DNA from: a bacterium CG2_30_54_10 | GTDB lineage: Bacteria; Muiribacteriota; Ozemobacteria; Ozemobacterales; Ozemobacteraceae | Length of the DNA stretch: 5,521 nucleotides | NCBI GenBank assembly: GCA_001872985.1 | Contig: MNYA01000261.1 | Coordinates: 1-5,521, forward strand | Direction of reading: 5' to 3' | In this document: in pieces, positions 5,497 to 5,521 of the stretch | Position numbering within the stretch: the first letter of the stretch is position 1 | How the letters are laid out: the number at the start of each line of letters is the position of its first letter | The notes under the pieces: model-generated | What the model saw: the letters and a program-made list of their open reading frames with translations, nothing else | Databases searched by the model: none | Told to the model about the DNA's origin: nothing | Program-made: the position numbers and the translations under genes

Positions 5497-5521
5497 GCCT
5501 TCACTCTTCCCCCGACTTATT
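5497..5521 (+). repeat. Partial copy of the MITE right-hand part, cut by the window edge
   Basis: These 25 bases are identical to 5045-5069 in the same orientation. In the complete MITE that segment lies 10 bases short of the right terminus, so the terminus of this copy is expected just outside the window. The sequence left of 5497 does not match the MITE interior. Confidence 0.85.

Overview
The window holds three protein genes in its left 4.9 kb and about 580 bp of gene-free, repeat-rich DNA at its right end. By eye the base composition is moderately GC-rich. The content (a HEAT/TPR scaffold, a membrane FMN/iron-sulfur protein, an oxygen-sensitive radical SAM enzyme, a twin-arginine-type leader) suggests a Gram-negative-type bacterium with anaerobic metabolism, probably from a poorly sampled lineage. 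I cannot name the phylum from sequence alone.

Layout. Positions 1-120 hold no gene but include a 29-bp end of a dispersed repeat (41-69). Positions 121-2322 (minus) encode a 733-residue protein of HEAT repeats followed by TPRs. A 170-bp divergent region (2323-2492) contains a candidate minus-strand promoter, a triplicated 10-mer and a 15-bp palindrome. Positions 2493-3767 (plus) encode a NosR-like membrane protein with a covalent-FMN domain and two CxxxCP iron-sulfur motifs. Overlapping it by 26 bp, 3742-4935 (plus) encodes an AmrS-type radical SAM enzyme (AmmeMemoRadiSam family) with a twin-arginine-like N-terminus. Nine bases after its stop lies a 135-bp non-coding insertion (4945-5079) with imperfect terminal inverted repeats and a perfect 8-bp target-site duplication, which makes it a MITE. 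The remaining DNA to the right edge contains a 7-bp tandem repeat, a 50-nt fully paired double-hairpin element and the end of another MITE-related copy.

How the genes may work together. The two plus-strand genes overlap and are almost certainly co-translated. The first looks like a transmembrane electron carrier with an outward-facing flavin. The second is a radical SAM enzyme that needs low-potential electrons and may be exported or membrane-anchored. A plausible but unproven model is that the membrane flavoprotein supplies or manages electrons for the radical SAM enzyme. No Memo or AMMECR1 partner gene is present. The HEAT/TPR gene is divergent and its link to the pair is unknown.

The best-supported novelty is the family of small mobile repeats: one complete MITE with its target duplication, two partial copies sharing only opposite ends, and a neighbouring cruciform-type element.
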